From an uncultured Elusimicrobia bacterium (lineage in GTDB: Bacteria; Elusimicrobiota; Elusimicrobia; Elusimicrobiales; UBA9959): a stretch of DNA of 64,000 nucleotides. The DNA is taken from the NCBI GenBank assembly GCA_903879915.1, contig CAIRNJ010000091.1, forward strand, positions 1 to 64,000, in the 5' to 3' direction. Of the stretch, positions 35,516-43,378 are shown in pieces. The notes below the pieces were generated by a model. The model did not search any database, was not told the origin of the DNA, and saw nothing but the letters and a program-made list of their open reading frames with translations. Positions within the stretch are counted from its first letter, which is position 1. Every line of letters starts with the position of its first letter. The translations under genes were made by a program, and so were the position numbers.

Positions 35516-36628
35516 ATGCTCGTGCCCATAGCCCGGCTTTACATCCTGCGCGTTTTCGCGAAACACCTTCTGCTTTCGCTGTTCGTCTTCGCGTCCCTGC
35601 TGGTGATGCTGAATTTCGTGCAGATGGTCAACCAGGGCGTGCTGGCCGGCTTCTCGTTCTATTTCCTCGCCAAGAGCATGCTCTACCTGGCGCCCAACAT
35701 CCTGGGCACTTCCCTGCCGCTGGCTTTCCTGCTGGCCGTGCTGCTCAGCCTCGGTCAGATGTCGCAGGACGGGGAAATAATGGCGCTGCGGGCCGGCGGG
35801 TTCTCTTTCTACGATATTTTTTCCTGGGTTTTCGGCGCGGCCGTTCTCTGTTCCCTGTTCCTGGTGTTCGTCAACAACTGGGCCGGCCCCAAAGGCCTGA
35901 AGCGGTCCACCGATTACACCATCTCGATGATAAACCGCGTCACCAAGATAGAGCTGAAGCCGCGCACTTTCCAGCAGATCTCCGACTGGGTGCTGTACGC
36001 GCGCGAAGTGAACGGCCTTACGGGGAAAATGAGCGGCGTGAAGCTCATCCAGCGCATCAATAAAGGCGACTCCCCGGCGTTCGTCACCAAGCTGACCGCG
36101 CTCGACGGGCGCTACCGGATGGCCCGCGAGCAGGGGCTGGAGATAGAGCTTTCTGACGGGCAGTTCAGCCAGACCGACTGCGGCAGCGCGGGCAAGCTGC
36201 TTTACGGGAGCTTCGCCTCGTACAAGACCATGCTCCCTTTCTTTTCCGAAAGCGGCCGGGCGCGCAAGCTCAACCAGCGCGAGATCTCCACCCCGGGCAT
36301 CATGGCGAGGCTGCGCGACGGCATAGCGGACGAGCAGGTGGCGGCCAAATTCCGCATTGAGGCCGCCTCGCGCTTCGCGCTGGCCCTGGCGCCGCTGGTG
36401 TTCTTCCTGGTGGGCGCGCCGCTGGGCGTGGCGCTGGACAAGCGCGGGCGCTCGGCCGGTTTCGCCCTGAGCCTGCTGATAATCTTTTTTTACTACGGCC
36501 TGACGGTAAGCGGCATGGTGCTTTCGCGCAAGTACCCGGGGCTTTTCCCCTGGGCCGTCTTCGCGCCCGCCGCGCTGACGGGAGCCGCCGGGCTGTGGCT
36601 GTGGAAACAGCGCCTGTTCGCCAGGTGA
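35516..36628 (+). CDS. lptF: LptF/LptG-family LPS export permease (first)
   Basis: Inner-membrane permease of the LptB2FG transporter that extracts lipopolysaccharide and passes it toward the outer membrane. The YjgP/YjgQ layout is seen: three membrane segments in the first 115 residues (LYILRVFAKHLLLSLFVFAS opening, then NILGTSLPLAFLLAVLLSLG and the EIMALRAGG coupling stretch), a large periplasmic beta-jellyroll domain (about 125-275), and three more membrane segments to the end. The conserved SQDGEIMALRAGGFS contacts the ATPase. It is followed after seven bases by the second permease. The lptB ATPase is not in the window. Confidence 0.92.
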   Translation: MLVPIARLYILRVFAKHLLLSLFVFASLLVMLNFVQMVNQGVLAGFSFYFLAKSMLYLAPNILGTSLPLAFLLAVLLSLGQMSQDGEIMALRAGGFSFYDIFSWVFGAAVLCSLFLVFVNNWAGPKGLKRSTDYTISMINRVTKIELKPRTFQQISDWVLYAREVNGLTGKMSGVKLIQRINKGDSPAFVTKLTALDGRYRMAREQGLEIELSDGQFSQTDCGSAGKLLYGSFASYKTMLPFFSESGRARKLNQREISTPGIMARLRDGIADEQVAAKFRIEAASRFALALAPLVFFLVGAPLGVALDKRGRSAGFALSLLIIFFYYGLTVSGMVLSRKYPGLFPWAVFAPAALTGAAGLWLWKQRLFAR

Positions 36629-36635
36629 TCCGCCG

Positions 36636-37724
36636 ATGAATAAAATATTCTACCGCTACATCGCGCGCAGTTTCTGGGCCCCTTTCGGCTTCGGGTTGGC
36701 GGTGTTCTGCCTGCTGCTGATCTTCGGCAGCCTTTTCGACAACCTGAACTTTTTCATGAAGAGCGGCGCCGGCCCGGGGCTGTTCGCGCGGTATATCCTC
36801 TACCAGACGCCTTATTTCATGGTCAAGATGATGCCCATCGCCACGCTGCTGGCGGTGCTGTCCGCGCTGGGCGGCATGATCTCGCGCGGCGAGTGGAAAG
36901 CCGGCCTGGCCGGCGGCTGGCGGCCTTTCGATATGCTCAAGCCCCTGCTGGCCTGCGCGGCGCTGACCGGGGCCGGCCAGCTGCTGCTGCAGGAGACCGT
37001 GGCGCCGGATTTTTACCTGCGCTCCGAATACATCTTCGAGAACAAGCTGCGCGAGCGGGACGACTGGCGGCAGGTCATAAAAAAGGACGTTTCCTTCTCC
37101 GCCGGCGACGAGGTTTTCGTGACGGCGCGGATCTTCGACGGCCGGCGCCAGCTGATGGAGGGGGTAATACTCAACATCTATAAGGAAGGGCGCCTGTTCA
37201 CCGAGGTGAACGCCGCCCGGGCCCGCTGGCGGAAGGATGCCGGCCGCTGGGTCTTCTCCGACGGGGTGTCCATAAAGTACGCCGGCGAGGCCGCCCCGAT
37301 AATGAAAAATTTCGACGCGTGGGAGTCCGGGGTGTCCGTGCCCCCTGAGGACCTGATCCTGGAAAAACTCGTTCCGGAAGGGGTCTCTTCCCTGGAAGTG
37401 CTGCGCCGGCTGCGCCGGCTGCGCGTGGTGGGCTCGCCTTCCACCGCCGAGAACACGCTGCTCTGGGTAAAGCTGGCCGCGCCGCTGGCGAACCCGGCCA
37501 TGGCCCTGATAGGCGCCGCGATGGTGCTGATGCTGCGCACCAACAACAGGATCCTGGGCTTCGGGCTGGCCGTGGGCGTGGGGTTTTTCTTCTGGGCCGT
37601 TATAATAATGACGCAGGAGGCGGGCAAAGCCGAACTGCTGCCTCCGTTCGCGGCGGGACTGGCGCCCAGCGCCGTCTTCGCCCTGGCTTCGCTGTGGGGC
37701 CTCAGGCGCGCCCGCGCGATCTAG
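36636..37724 (+). CDS. lptG: LptF/LptG-family LPS export permease (second)
   Basis: Partner permease of the preceding gene, with the same six-helix plus periplasmic jellyroll arrangement. The opening IFYRYIARSFWAPFGFGLAVF and the segment MPIATLLAVLSALGGMISRGEWKAG (positions about 70-95) match the family; the coupling region has the G-x-W-KAGLAGG variant. Residues about 130-270 are periplasmic, including EVNAARARW. The last three helices include NNRILGFGLAVGVGFFFW. At 362 residues it is of normal length. Assignment as G rather than F rests on gene order only. Confidence 0.9.
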   Translation: MNKIFYRYIARSFWAPFGFGLAVFCLLLIFGSLFDNLNFFMKSGAGPGLFARYILYQTPYFMVKMMPIATLLAVLSALGGMISRGEWKAGLAGGWRPFDMLKPLLACAALTGAGQLLLQETVAPDFYLRSEYIFENKLRERDDWRQVIKKDVSFSAGDEVFVTARIFDGRRQLMEGVILNIYKEGRLFTEVNAARARWRKDAGRWVFSDGVSIKYAGEAAPIMKNFDAWESGVSVPPEDLILEKLVPEGVSSLEVLRRLRRLRVVGSPSTAENTLLWVKLAAPLANPAMALIGAAMVLMLRTNNRILGFGLAVGVGFFFWAVIIMTQEAGKAELLPPFAAGLAPSAVFALASLWGLRRARAI

Positions 37725-38143
37725 CGGTCCTAACTTCGCGGCTTCGGCATTGTCGCTCTCTGCCGCTTCCCTGCGGCCCGGCATAACAGCTCCTTATCTG
37801 TTCCCGCCGGTAACCTGCACTCCTTGAATACAGCTTCAGGTTCTTCCCTGCGTAACCGCGGCGCGGTCTTTCCCTGCTTTTATGCCGTTATCGTAACAGG
37901 CGGGGATGACGACCTGAAGGCCTGAACGGCTTGACTTGTCAAGGCCTATTTTTAAGATAAAGCGGGGCTTCTCTCCGACGAGAAAGCGCGCGGCCCGGCC
38001 GGGGGGGGGCTGGCAGAATCCGAAAAAAGCGTCTATACTATCGGTAGGGAATTCCGGGAGTTTTGCGGCAGCCCGGACGGTCGAGAGGCGGCAGCGGTTT
38101 CTCCGGTGAAGAGCGCGCCTGGCGCGGCTCGGGAGAGGGAGTT
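37725..38143. other. 419-base intergenic region with short repeats and promoter-like sites
   Basis: No coding sequence is supported here. The octamer TTCCCTGC occurs three times (37767, 37844, 37869). CTTGAC and GTCAAG form a small palindrome at 37930-37943, followed by TATTTTT. TTGACT (37931) with TAAGAT (37953) at 16 bases could be a promoter, and a second -10 box lies at 38034. A small RNA is possible, but I cannot show one. Confidence 0.4.
38034..38039 (+). promoter_or_regulatory. -10 box upstream of the low-complexity membrane-anchored protein
   Basis: TATACT lies about 105 bases before the ATG at 38144. The -35 region (TGGCAG at 38011) is weak. Confidence 0.4.
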
Positions 38144-39679
38144 ATGGAAGGCAATTCGAAACCGGTTTTCGTGCTCGCTTTTGCTTCCACCGTTGTTCTT
38201 ACCGGCGGGTTCCTGTTCTTCGTCTATATGGACGCGGAATCCAGAAAGCCCGAAGGGATGCGTTCTCATTTCGATCTCCGCGGCGCGGCGTCCACCGCTT
38301 CCGTTTATTTCCACGACGTCGAAAAAAAAGGCGCGGAGCTGAAAACCAGGGCCGGGAACTATCTCTCCGGCTTCTTCGGCGGCGGCGCCGGGCCCGCCGC
38401 TCCCGCCGTGCAGACCGCGGACGCGCGGCAGGAGCCCGCCCAGGAGCAGTATTCCGCCGAGGACGAGTTCGAAAAATATTTCAAGAAGAGTTCCGAAGAC
38501 GGCGGCGCGTCCGGGGGTAATCCCTGGGCGGATATGGGCGAAGGCGGCGCGTCCGGCGGCGGCGTGGCCGGCGGCGGAGCCGGCGGCAGCCTTACCGAAG
38601 CCGCAGCCGGGCCCGCTCCCAAGGCTGCTTCCAAGAAGGTGGCGTGGGACGGCTCCGCTTCCCCCGAGGTCAAGGCGCCGGCCTATTCTCCGCGCGCGGT
38701 GCTTAATGTGCCGGCGCAGGAGGGGCTGCGCAGCGCGGCGCCGCGGTCTTTCGCCTCCCTGACCCCCAGGGAAGGGCCGGGCGGTTCCGAATCAGGTCCC
38801 GGCTACGGCAAGGGCAGCGCGGACTACGGTGACAAGGCGCGCAACGCCGCCTCAGGCTTCAACAATGCGCAGGGAAAAGGCACAGCTTCTCTTGACGGCG
38901 CTTCCGAAAGCGAGAGGTCCGGGGCCCAGAGCAGCTATAATTCCAAAATGTCCGGCGGCGCCGCGGCCGCGGCCGGAGCCGGTGCCGTGGGGGGGGGGTC
39001 TGCTCCTGCCGCTTCCGGCCCGAAAGCGGCCGAGGACGGCAAGGCCGGGGCGGCCGCGGATGGTAAAACCGGGGCCGACGCAGGAAAAACGGCCGACGCG
39101 GATAAAACGGCCGCCGGCGCCGCGACCAAGAGTAAACGCGACAAATCTATGCTCTCCCCCGACGATGCCGTGGAGGAAGATACGGACCTCCTGAAATCAG
39201 TGGTCACGGACAGGCAGAAAGGGCTGGAGGTCAAGTATGTCACCGACGAGGAGGCTAAGGTGCCTCCTGAGCCTACGCTGCTGAAAGCTAACGTCACCGA
39301 CGGAGATAACACTAAATCGGCCGAGGTGGCCGCACCCGATTCTCCGAAGTTTGCCAGTCTGCCCGCAGCGCGGAAGCTGGAGCTGCGAAAAGAGATCCAC
39401 AGGTTTTTAAAAAGGATAGAGGTCAGGTTCGAAAGCCCGATGACGGGGATCTATTCCACCTCCTGCAATACTACCCCGGAACTGTGCGCCGACCATGGGA
39501 TCACCATGAGCTATCTGACCATGACCACTGAAAACAGCGGGCAGGTGGTAATGGGCCTGAAATATGCTAATACCAGGTGGCGGCGGCATGTCATAGATTT
39601 TAAACGGCCGGACGGGGTCACAGGCGGCCAGCGTCACCGCCCGCAAGCGCCTGCTGACGATCAGAAAAGCGAGGAATAA
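38144..39679 (+). CDS. Membrane-anchored Gly/Ala/Ser-rich low-complexity protein
   Basis: I do not recognise a family. One membrane segment (residues about 8-28) follows a short N terminus, so it is a signal-anchored protein with the bulk outside the cytoplasm. Residues about 80-345 are low-complexity, rich in Gly, Ala, Ser and Pro, with repeated runs such as GGASGG and GAAADGKTGADAGK. The C-terminal 110 residues are more ordered and include EIHRFLKRIEVRFESPMTG and a cysteine pair (STSCNTTPELC). The start is the ATG at 38144, preceded by GAGGGAG; the open frame extends to 38063 without coding character. It might be a surface or matrix component. Confidence 0.6.
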   Translation: MEGNSKPVFVLAFASTVVLTGGFLFFVYMDAESRKPEGMRSHFDLRGAASTASVYFHDVEKKGAELKTRAGNYLSGFFGGGAGPAAPAVQTADARQEPAQEQYSAEDEFEKYFKKSSEDGGASGGNPWADMGEGGASGGGVAGGGAGGSLTEAAAGPAPKAASKKVAWDGSASPEVKAPAYSPRAVLNVPAQEGLRSAAPRSFASLTPREGPGGSESGPGYGKGSADYGDKARNAASGFNNAQGKGTASLDGASESERSGAQSSYNSKMSGGAAAAAGAGAVGGGSAPAASGPKAAEDGKAGAAADGKTGADAGKTADADKTAAGAATKSKRDKSMLSPDDAVEEDTDLLKSVVTDRQKGLEVKYVTDEEAKVPPEPTLLKANVTDGDNTKSAEVAAPDSPKFASLPAARKLELRKEIHRFLKRIEVRFESPMTGIYSTSCNTTPELCADHGITMSYLTMTTENSGQVVMGLKYANTRWRRHVIDFKRPDGVTGGQRHRPQAPADDQKSEE

Positions 39680-39785
39680 GCCTTTCCCGCAGTTCCCTCC
39701 CCTGCTTCCTTAATTATATCGGATGGGCCTTTGGACCCATGCCCGGACTGCCCTTTGTGCTCATGCCAGGGAAAGCCATTAAACT

Positions 39786-39791
39786 TATAAT
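39786..39791 (+). promoter_or_regulatory. -10 box of the deiminase gene
   Basis: Consensus TATAAT in an AT-rich patch, 74 bases before the ATG at 39866. No -35 box is convincing. Confidence 0.5.
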
Positions 39792-39822
39792 TTATTAGCG
39801 CAGTATTTGGAACTGTTCGGGC

Positions 39823-39840
39823 CGCGTTCTGAAGAACGCG
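39823..39840 (+). promoter_or_regulatory. Leader hairpin before the deiminase gene
   Basis: CGCGTTC pairs with GAACGCG around a TGAA tetraloop in the predicted 5' leader. A stable seven-pair stem 25 bases before the start codon could protect the mRNA or influence translation. Confidence 0.4.
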
Positions 39841-39865
39841 CAATCTACAACAAGGCGGATCCTGC

Positions 39866-41080
39866 ATGAAGAAGATCAACGGGTTTATCGCGCTGTCGTT
39901 CTTAAGCATTCTCTCCACCGGGGCTTTCGCCCTGGATATCGCAAAACCTCTCCCTAACTGGATCGACTCCGCCCGCGAAATATCGGACGGGGGGGCTCCT
40001 TCCATAACGTACGGGGAAAAAGCCGCGCCCCCGGCCGATTTCCATATTCCCGCCGAATACGAGCCCGTAGGCGCCGTGGTCATAGGCTGGGCTGGCTACA
40101 CCGATATGCTTGCCGCCATAGGCCAGGCCGTGACCGGCCCCGGTCAGGCGCAGCTCTGGGGCGTCGCCGCCCCGGCCTCCATACAGGGCGTGCCCGCCGC
40201 CAAATACAGCCGCATAAACGCCAAGATAGACACCGTGTGGATGCGCGACTACGGTCCTTTCGGCGTCAGCGCCGGCCAGAACAAGCCCGGCATAGTGGAC
40301 ACCACTTACCGCCATTACCAGTACCGCCGCAACGACGATGCCCTCCCCGCCAACCTCGGCAAGGCCAAGAAGATAGAAGTGTACGCGATGCCGATAATAC
40401 TTGACGGCGGCAACCTGATGGTGGACTCCAAGGGCAACCTGTACATGACCAAGCGCACCTATATCTGGAACTCCGACAAGACCCAGGACCAGGTGGACGC
40501 CGCGCTCAAGTCCTATTTCAGCGTCAAGAACATCTATACTTTTGAATATTCCGGCTATCCCGGCGAGCCCTCCGACGGCACCGGCCATATCGACATGTTC
40601 ATGAAGCTGCTCAACGACCACACGGTGCTGATCTCCGTGGCCGACACCGAGCCGTTCAAGACCAATTCCGAGAAAGCCATGGCTTTCTTCAAGAACCGCA
40701 AGGCCGCCGACGGCGAAATGTTCAAGGTCATACCGGTCAAAGCCTGGCAGGAGAACGGCACCTGGTACACCTACACCAATTCGCTGATAGTCAACAAAGT
40801 GGCCATCATACCTTCCTACTCCGGTCATTCCACGGAAGAAGCGGCCGCCAAAGCCGCCTACGAGGCCGGGATCCCGGGCGTGACCGTGGTGCAGGTGCCC
40901 TCCGACGACAGCATCACCGCCGGCGGCTCCATCCACTGCGTGACGCAGACCATACCGGTGCTGCCCGGCAACGCCCTGAAGGCCAGCGACGTTTATACGG
41001 ACGTGGTCTTTACCGAGCCCGTGACCCCGCTGCGCGGCAACGGTTCGACGGCCGTGGAGCAGCTGCTGAACAGCCTGTAA
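39866..41080 (+). CDS. Secreted peptidylarginine/agmatine deiminase-family enzyme
   Basis: A guanidino-modifying enzyme of the bacterial PAD_porph family, related to Porphyromonas peptidylarginine deiminase and to agmatine deiminases. A signal peptide (residues 1-22, cleavage near TGAFA) indicates export. The catalytic residues are in place: Asp128 in WMRDYGP, His241 and Asp243 in GHIDM, and nucleophile Cys358 in GGSIHC. Their spacing is close to that of the Porphyromonas enzyme (Asp130, His236, Asp238, Cys351). Export favours citrullination of peptides or proteins or use of external agmatine over cytoplasmic polyamine synthesis. It stands alone between a leader hairpin and a very strong terminator. 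Confidence 0.88.
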   Translation: MKKINGFIALSFLSILSTGAFALDIAKPLPNWIDSAREISDGGAPSITYGEKAAPPADFHIPAEYEPVGAVVIGWAGYTDMLAAIGQAVTGPGQAQLWGVAAPASIQGVPAAKYSRINAKIDTVWMRDYGPFGVSAGQNKPGIVDTTYRHYQYRRNDDALPANLGKAKKIEVYAMPIILDGGNLMVDSKGNLYMTKRTYIWNSDKTQDQVDAALKSYFSVKNIYTFEYSGYPGEPSDGTGHIDMFMKLLNDHTVLISVADTEPFKTNSEKAMAFFKNRKAADGEMFKVIPVKAWQENGTWYTYTNSLIVNKVAIIPSYSGHSTEEAAAKAAYEAGIPGVTVVQVPSDDSITAGGSIHCVTQTIPVLPGNALKASDVYTDVVFTEPVTPLRGNGSTAVEQLLNSL

Positions 41081-41093
41081 GCCTTAGAGAGAA

Positions 41094-41134
41094 AAATAAA
41101 GAACCGCCCGCTTTCCGCGGGCGGTTCTTTATTT
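41094..41134. terminator. 18-bp perfect hairpin between convergent genes
   Basis: The arm at 41094-41111 is exactly inverted at 41117-41134 around the loop TTTCC. The GC core is flanked by A-rich and T-rich ends, so it works as a terminator in both directions for the deiminase and 6-phosphogluconolactonase transcripts. Confidence 0.93.
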
Positions 41135-41148
41135 ATGTCCTTTCAGTC

Positions 41149-41832
41149 TTACTTTTCCGAGAAAAGCAGGTAATAGCCGCCGCGGGGCCTGAGGGCCCCG
41201 GCCGGGATGCTTTTGTTCCCTTTCGCGGCGGCTTTGAAAATATTTTTTTTAGCGGGACCTGCGGCCATAAGCACCACCAGGGCGGCGCGGTTGATAGCCT
41301 CCGGCGTGAGCGTAACGCGCCTGCGCGGGGCGGCGCCGGCCGGGGCCAGGGAAGGACCCGCGAGTTTATTGCCGGTGCCGGGCGCGGGAGAGCCCGCGAA
41401 CAGCGACGCGGTATGCCCGTCCTCGCCCAGGCCGAGAATAACTATATCGATAACGCCGGCCGGCCCGGCGGTGGTCCTCAGTTCTTTTTCATAGGCGGCG
41501 GCCGCGGCGGCGGGGGAGCTGTTCCTTACCGGGTGCAGGTTGCCGGCCGGGATGTTTATTTTCGAGAAGAGCCGCCTGCGCGCCTGCCCGAAATTGGAAC
41601 CGGCGGCGGCGCGGGGGACCAGTCTTTCGTCCGACATGAAAAAATGTACCCTGTCCCAGGGAAGGGCGGCGGCGGCCAGCGCCTTGAAAAGCTCCAGAGG
41701 CGTCTTCCCTCCGGGCAGTGCAACGGTGAAAGCCGGCGCGCGGCTAAGGCGCAGCGCGCGCCTGAAAAGCCCGGCCGCGCAGGCGGCCATGGCGGAACTG
41801 CTGCGGAATCTTTTTACCTGCCGGACCTTCAA
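41149..41832 (-). CDS. pgl: 6-phosphogluconolactonase
   Basis: Hydrolyses 6-phosphogluconolactone, the second step of the oxidative pentose phosphate pathway. The family motifs are visible: VALPGGKTPLELFKAL near the N terminus, VHFFMSDERLVP in the middle, and GLGEDGHTASLF with the catalytic His. The length of 227 is normal. I set the start at a TTG (41832) that overlaps the zwf stop in the sequence TTGA, matching the typical family N terminus; an internal ATG at 41790 would remove the first conserved strand. The long upstream extension of the open frame lies inside zwf and is not coding. Confidence 0.88.
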   Translation of the reverse strand: MKVRQVKRFRSSSAMAACAAGLFRRALRLSRAPAFTVALPGGKTPLELFKALAAAALPWDRVHFFMSDERLVPRAAAGSNFGQARRRLFSKINIPAGNLHPVRNSSPAAAAAAYEKELRTTAGPAGVIDIVILGLGEDGHTASLFAGSPAPGTGNKLAGPSLAPAGAAPRRRVTLTPEAINRAALVVLMAAGPAKKNIFKAAAKGNKSIPAGALRPRGGYYLLFSEK

Positions 41833-43307
41833 AGCCAGGCCCTCCCGTCTTTTTCTATCAGCGCGGCGGCTTCGGCCGGCCCCGGCGTGCCGGGCCGGTA
41901 GCGGTACAGCGGATCCTGCGCCGGGGCGCCCTGCCAGGCGGCCAGCAGCGGGGAAAGGAATTCCCACATGAAACGCATTTCAAAAGGGCTCAGGAACAGC
42001 GTCCTGTCGCCGGCCATGGCGTCTATCAGCAGGCGCTCGTAATCCGTGGGCGCGGCAAATTCCTCGGCGTGCTCCCTGTAGTCCAGGCCCATCGTTTTTT
42101 TAGTGAAGCAGAGCTTGGGGCCGGGGTGCTTGGTGATCAGCGAGAAAGAGACCGTTTCCGCCGGCTGCATGTTCATGGAAAAAATATTGGCGGGGCCGGT
42201 GTCCATGTCCTTGAAGGCGCCGTGGGCCGGCTTTTTATAGACCAGGTCGATGCTGGTGCGCTTGAGCCCGGTCTTTTTCCCGGCCCGGACGTAGAAGGGG
42301 ACGCCGCGCCAGCGGGCGTTGTCCACGCAGAACTTGAAGGCCAGGAAAGTCTCGGTCACGGACCCGGCCGCTACGCCCGGCTCGGCCAGGTACCCGTCAT
42401 ATTGCGCGCGCACGGCCTGCCCGGGCTGCGAGCCGCAGGGCCGCTTCAGGCTTTCGAAAAAGCGCTTTTTCTCCGTTTTAAAGTCGGTGTCCCTGAACGA
42501 GGCAGGCAGGTCCATGGCCGTAATGGCGGCCAGCTGCAGCAGATGGCTCATCATGTCGCGGGCCAGGCCCATGCGCTCGAAAAAAGCCGCCCGGCCCTCC
42601 AGCCCCAGCTCTTCGAAGACCGTTATCTGCACGTGGTCGATGAAGCCGGCGTTCCAGGTTTCGTCGAACACGCTGTTGGCCGAGCGCAGCGCCAGCACGT
42701 TCTGCACCGTCTCCTTGCCGGTGAAATGGTCTATGCGGTAGATCTGCTCCTCGGCGGCGGCCTGCTTCAGGCCGGCTTCCAGCGCGCAGGCGCTCTCGAG
42801 GCTTTCCCCGTAGGGCTTTTCTATTATCACGCGCGACCAGCGCGCGCGGTCGCCGGGGGGGCTGAGCAGCCCGGAATCCCTGAGTTCCCGCGTTATAAGG
42901 CCGAACGCGGCGGGGGGAGTGGCCAGGTAAAAGAGATGCTTGCGCGGCGCGCCGAATTTAGCGCCCAGCGCGGCCAGGCGCTCCGCCAGGCGGGCGTAAA
43001 ATTCCGGGCTTTCATAATCCGCGCGCAGGTATTCCGTGCGGTCCAGGAAATCCTTGAAGCAATCCGGGCTGAGGCCGCCCTCCGACTTCTCTATTATCGC
43101 GGCCAGCCGGCTTTCAAATTCCGGGCGGTCCAGGGGCGTGCGGCCCGCGAACAGCAGGTAGAAATTCTTCGGCGCGAGCTTCTTGCTGCAAAGGCCGAAC
43201 AGCGCCGGAATGATCTTCCTGCCCGCCAGGTCGCCGGTGGCGCCGAACAGCACGAAGCCGCAGTTCTCAGGCCTGGTCTCCTGGCAGAAGCCTATTGTTT
43301 CGGTCAT
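41829..43307 (-). CDS. zwf: Glucose-6-phosphate 1-dehydrogenase
   Basis: Oxidises glucose 6-phosphate to the lactone with NAD(P)+, the entry to the oxidative pentose phosphate pathway. The N-terminal Rossmann part has FGATGDLAGRK, and the catalytic region has the RIDHFTGKE form of the family signature (usually RIDHYLGKE). IEKPYGESL and FYVRAGK are also present. The length of 492 is normal. Downstream pgl overlaps by four bases. The gene has a consensus -10 box 10 bases before its ATG, so it can be transcribed separately from the tkt-gnd genes upstream. Confidence 0.97.
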   Translation of the reverse strand: MTETIGFCQETRPENCGFVLFGATGDLAGRKIIPALFGLCSKKLAPKNFYLLFAGRTPLDRPEFESRLAAIIEKSEGGLSPDCFKDFLDRTEYLRADYESPEFYARLAERLAALGAKFGAPRKHLFYLATPPAAFGLITRELRDSGLLSPPGDRARWSRVIIEKPYGESLESACALEAGLKQAAAEEQIYRIDHFTGKETVQNVLALRSANSVFDETWNAGFIDHVQITVFEELGLEGRAAFFERMGLARDMMSHLLQLAAITAMDLPASFRDTDFKTEKKRFFESLKRPCGSQPGQAVRAQYDGYLAEPGVAAGSVTETFLAFKFCVDNARWRGVPFYVRAGKKTGLKRTSIDLVYKKPAHGAFKDMDTGPANIFSMNMQPAETVSFSLITKHPGPKLCFTKKTMGLDYREHAEEFAAPTDYERLLIDAMAGDRTLFLSPFEMRFMWEFLSPLLAAWQGAPAQDPLYRYRPGTPGPAEAAALIEKDGRAWL

Positions 43308-43317
43308 GGTTCAGGGA

Positions 43318-43323
43318 ATTATA
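43318..43323 (-). promoter_or_regulatory. -10 box for zwf-pgl
   Basis: On the minus strand TATAAT lies 10 bases before the zwf ATG at 43307, giving a leader of only a few bases. No -35 match is obvious. Confidence 0.5.
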
Positions 43324-43378
43324 GTATTAATCCCGGGCGGAAACACCCGTGTACCGGGGCTGTTCCCCGCCCGCGGCT

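Noticed and set aside
36300-37784. 494-residue minus-strand frame across lptF-lptG
   Set aside because: It covers both permease genes and reads as Arg/Gln/Ala-rich text without helices or motifs.
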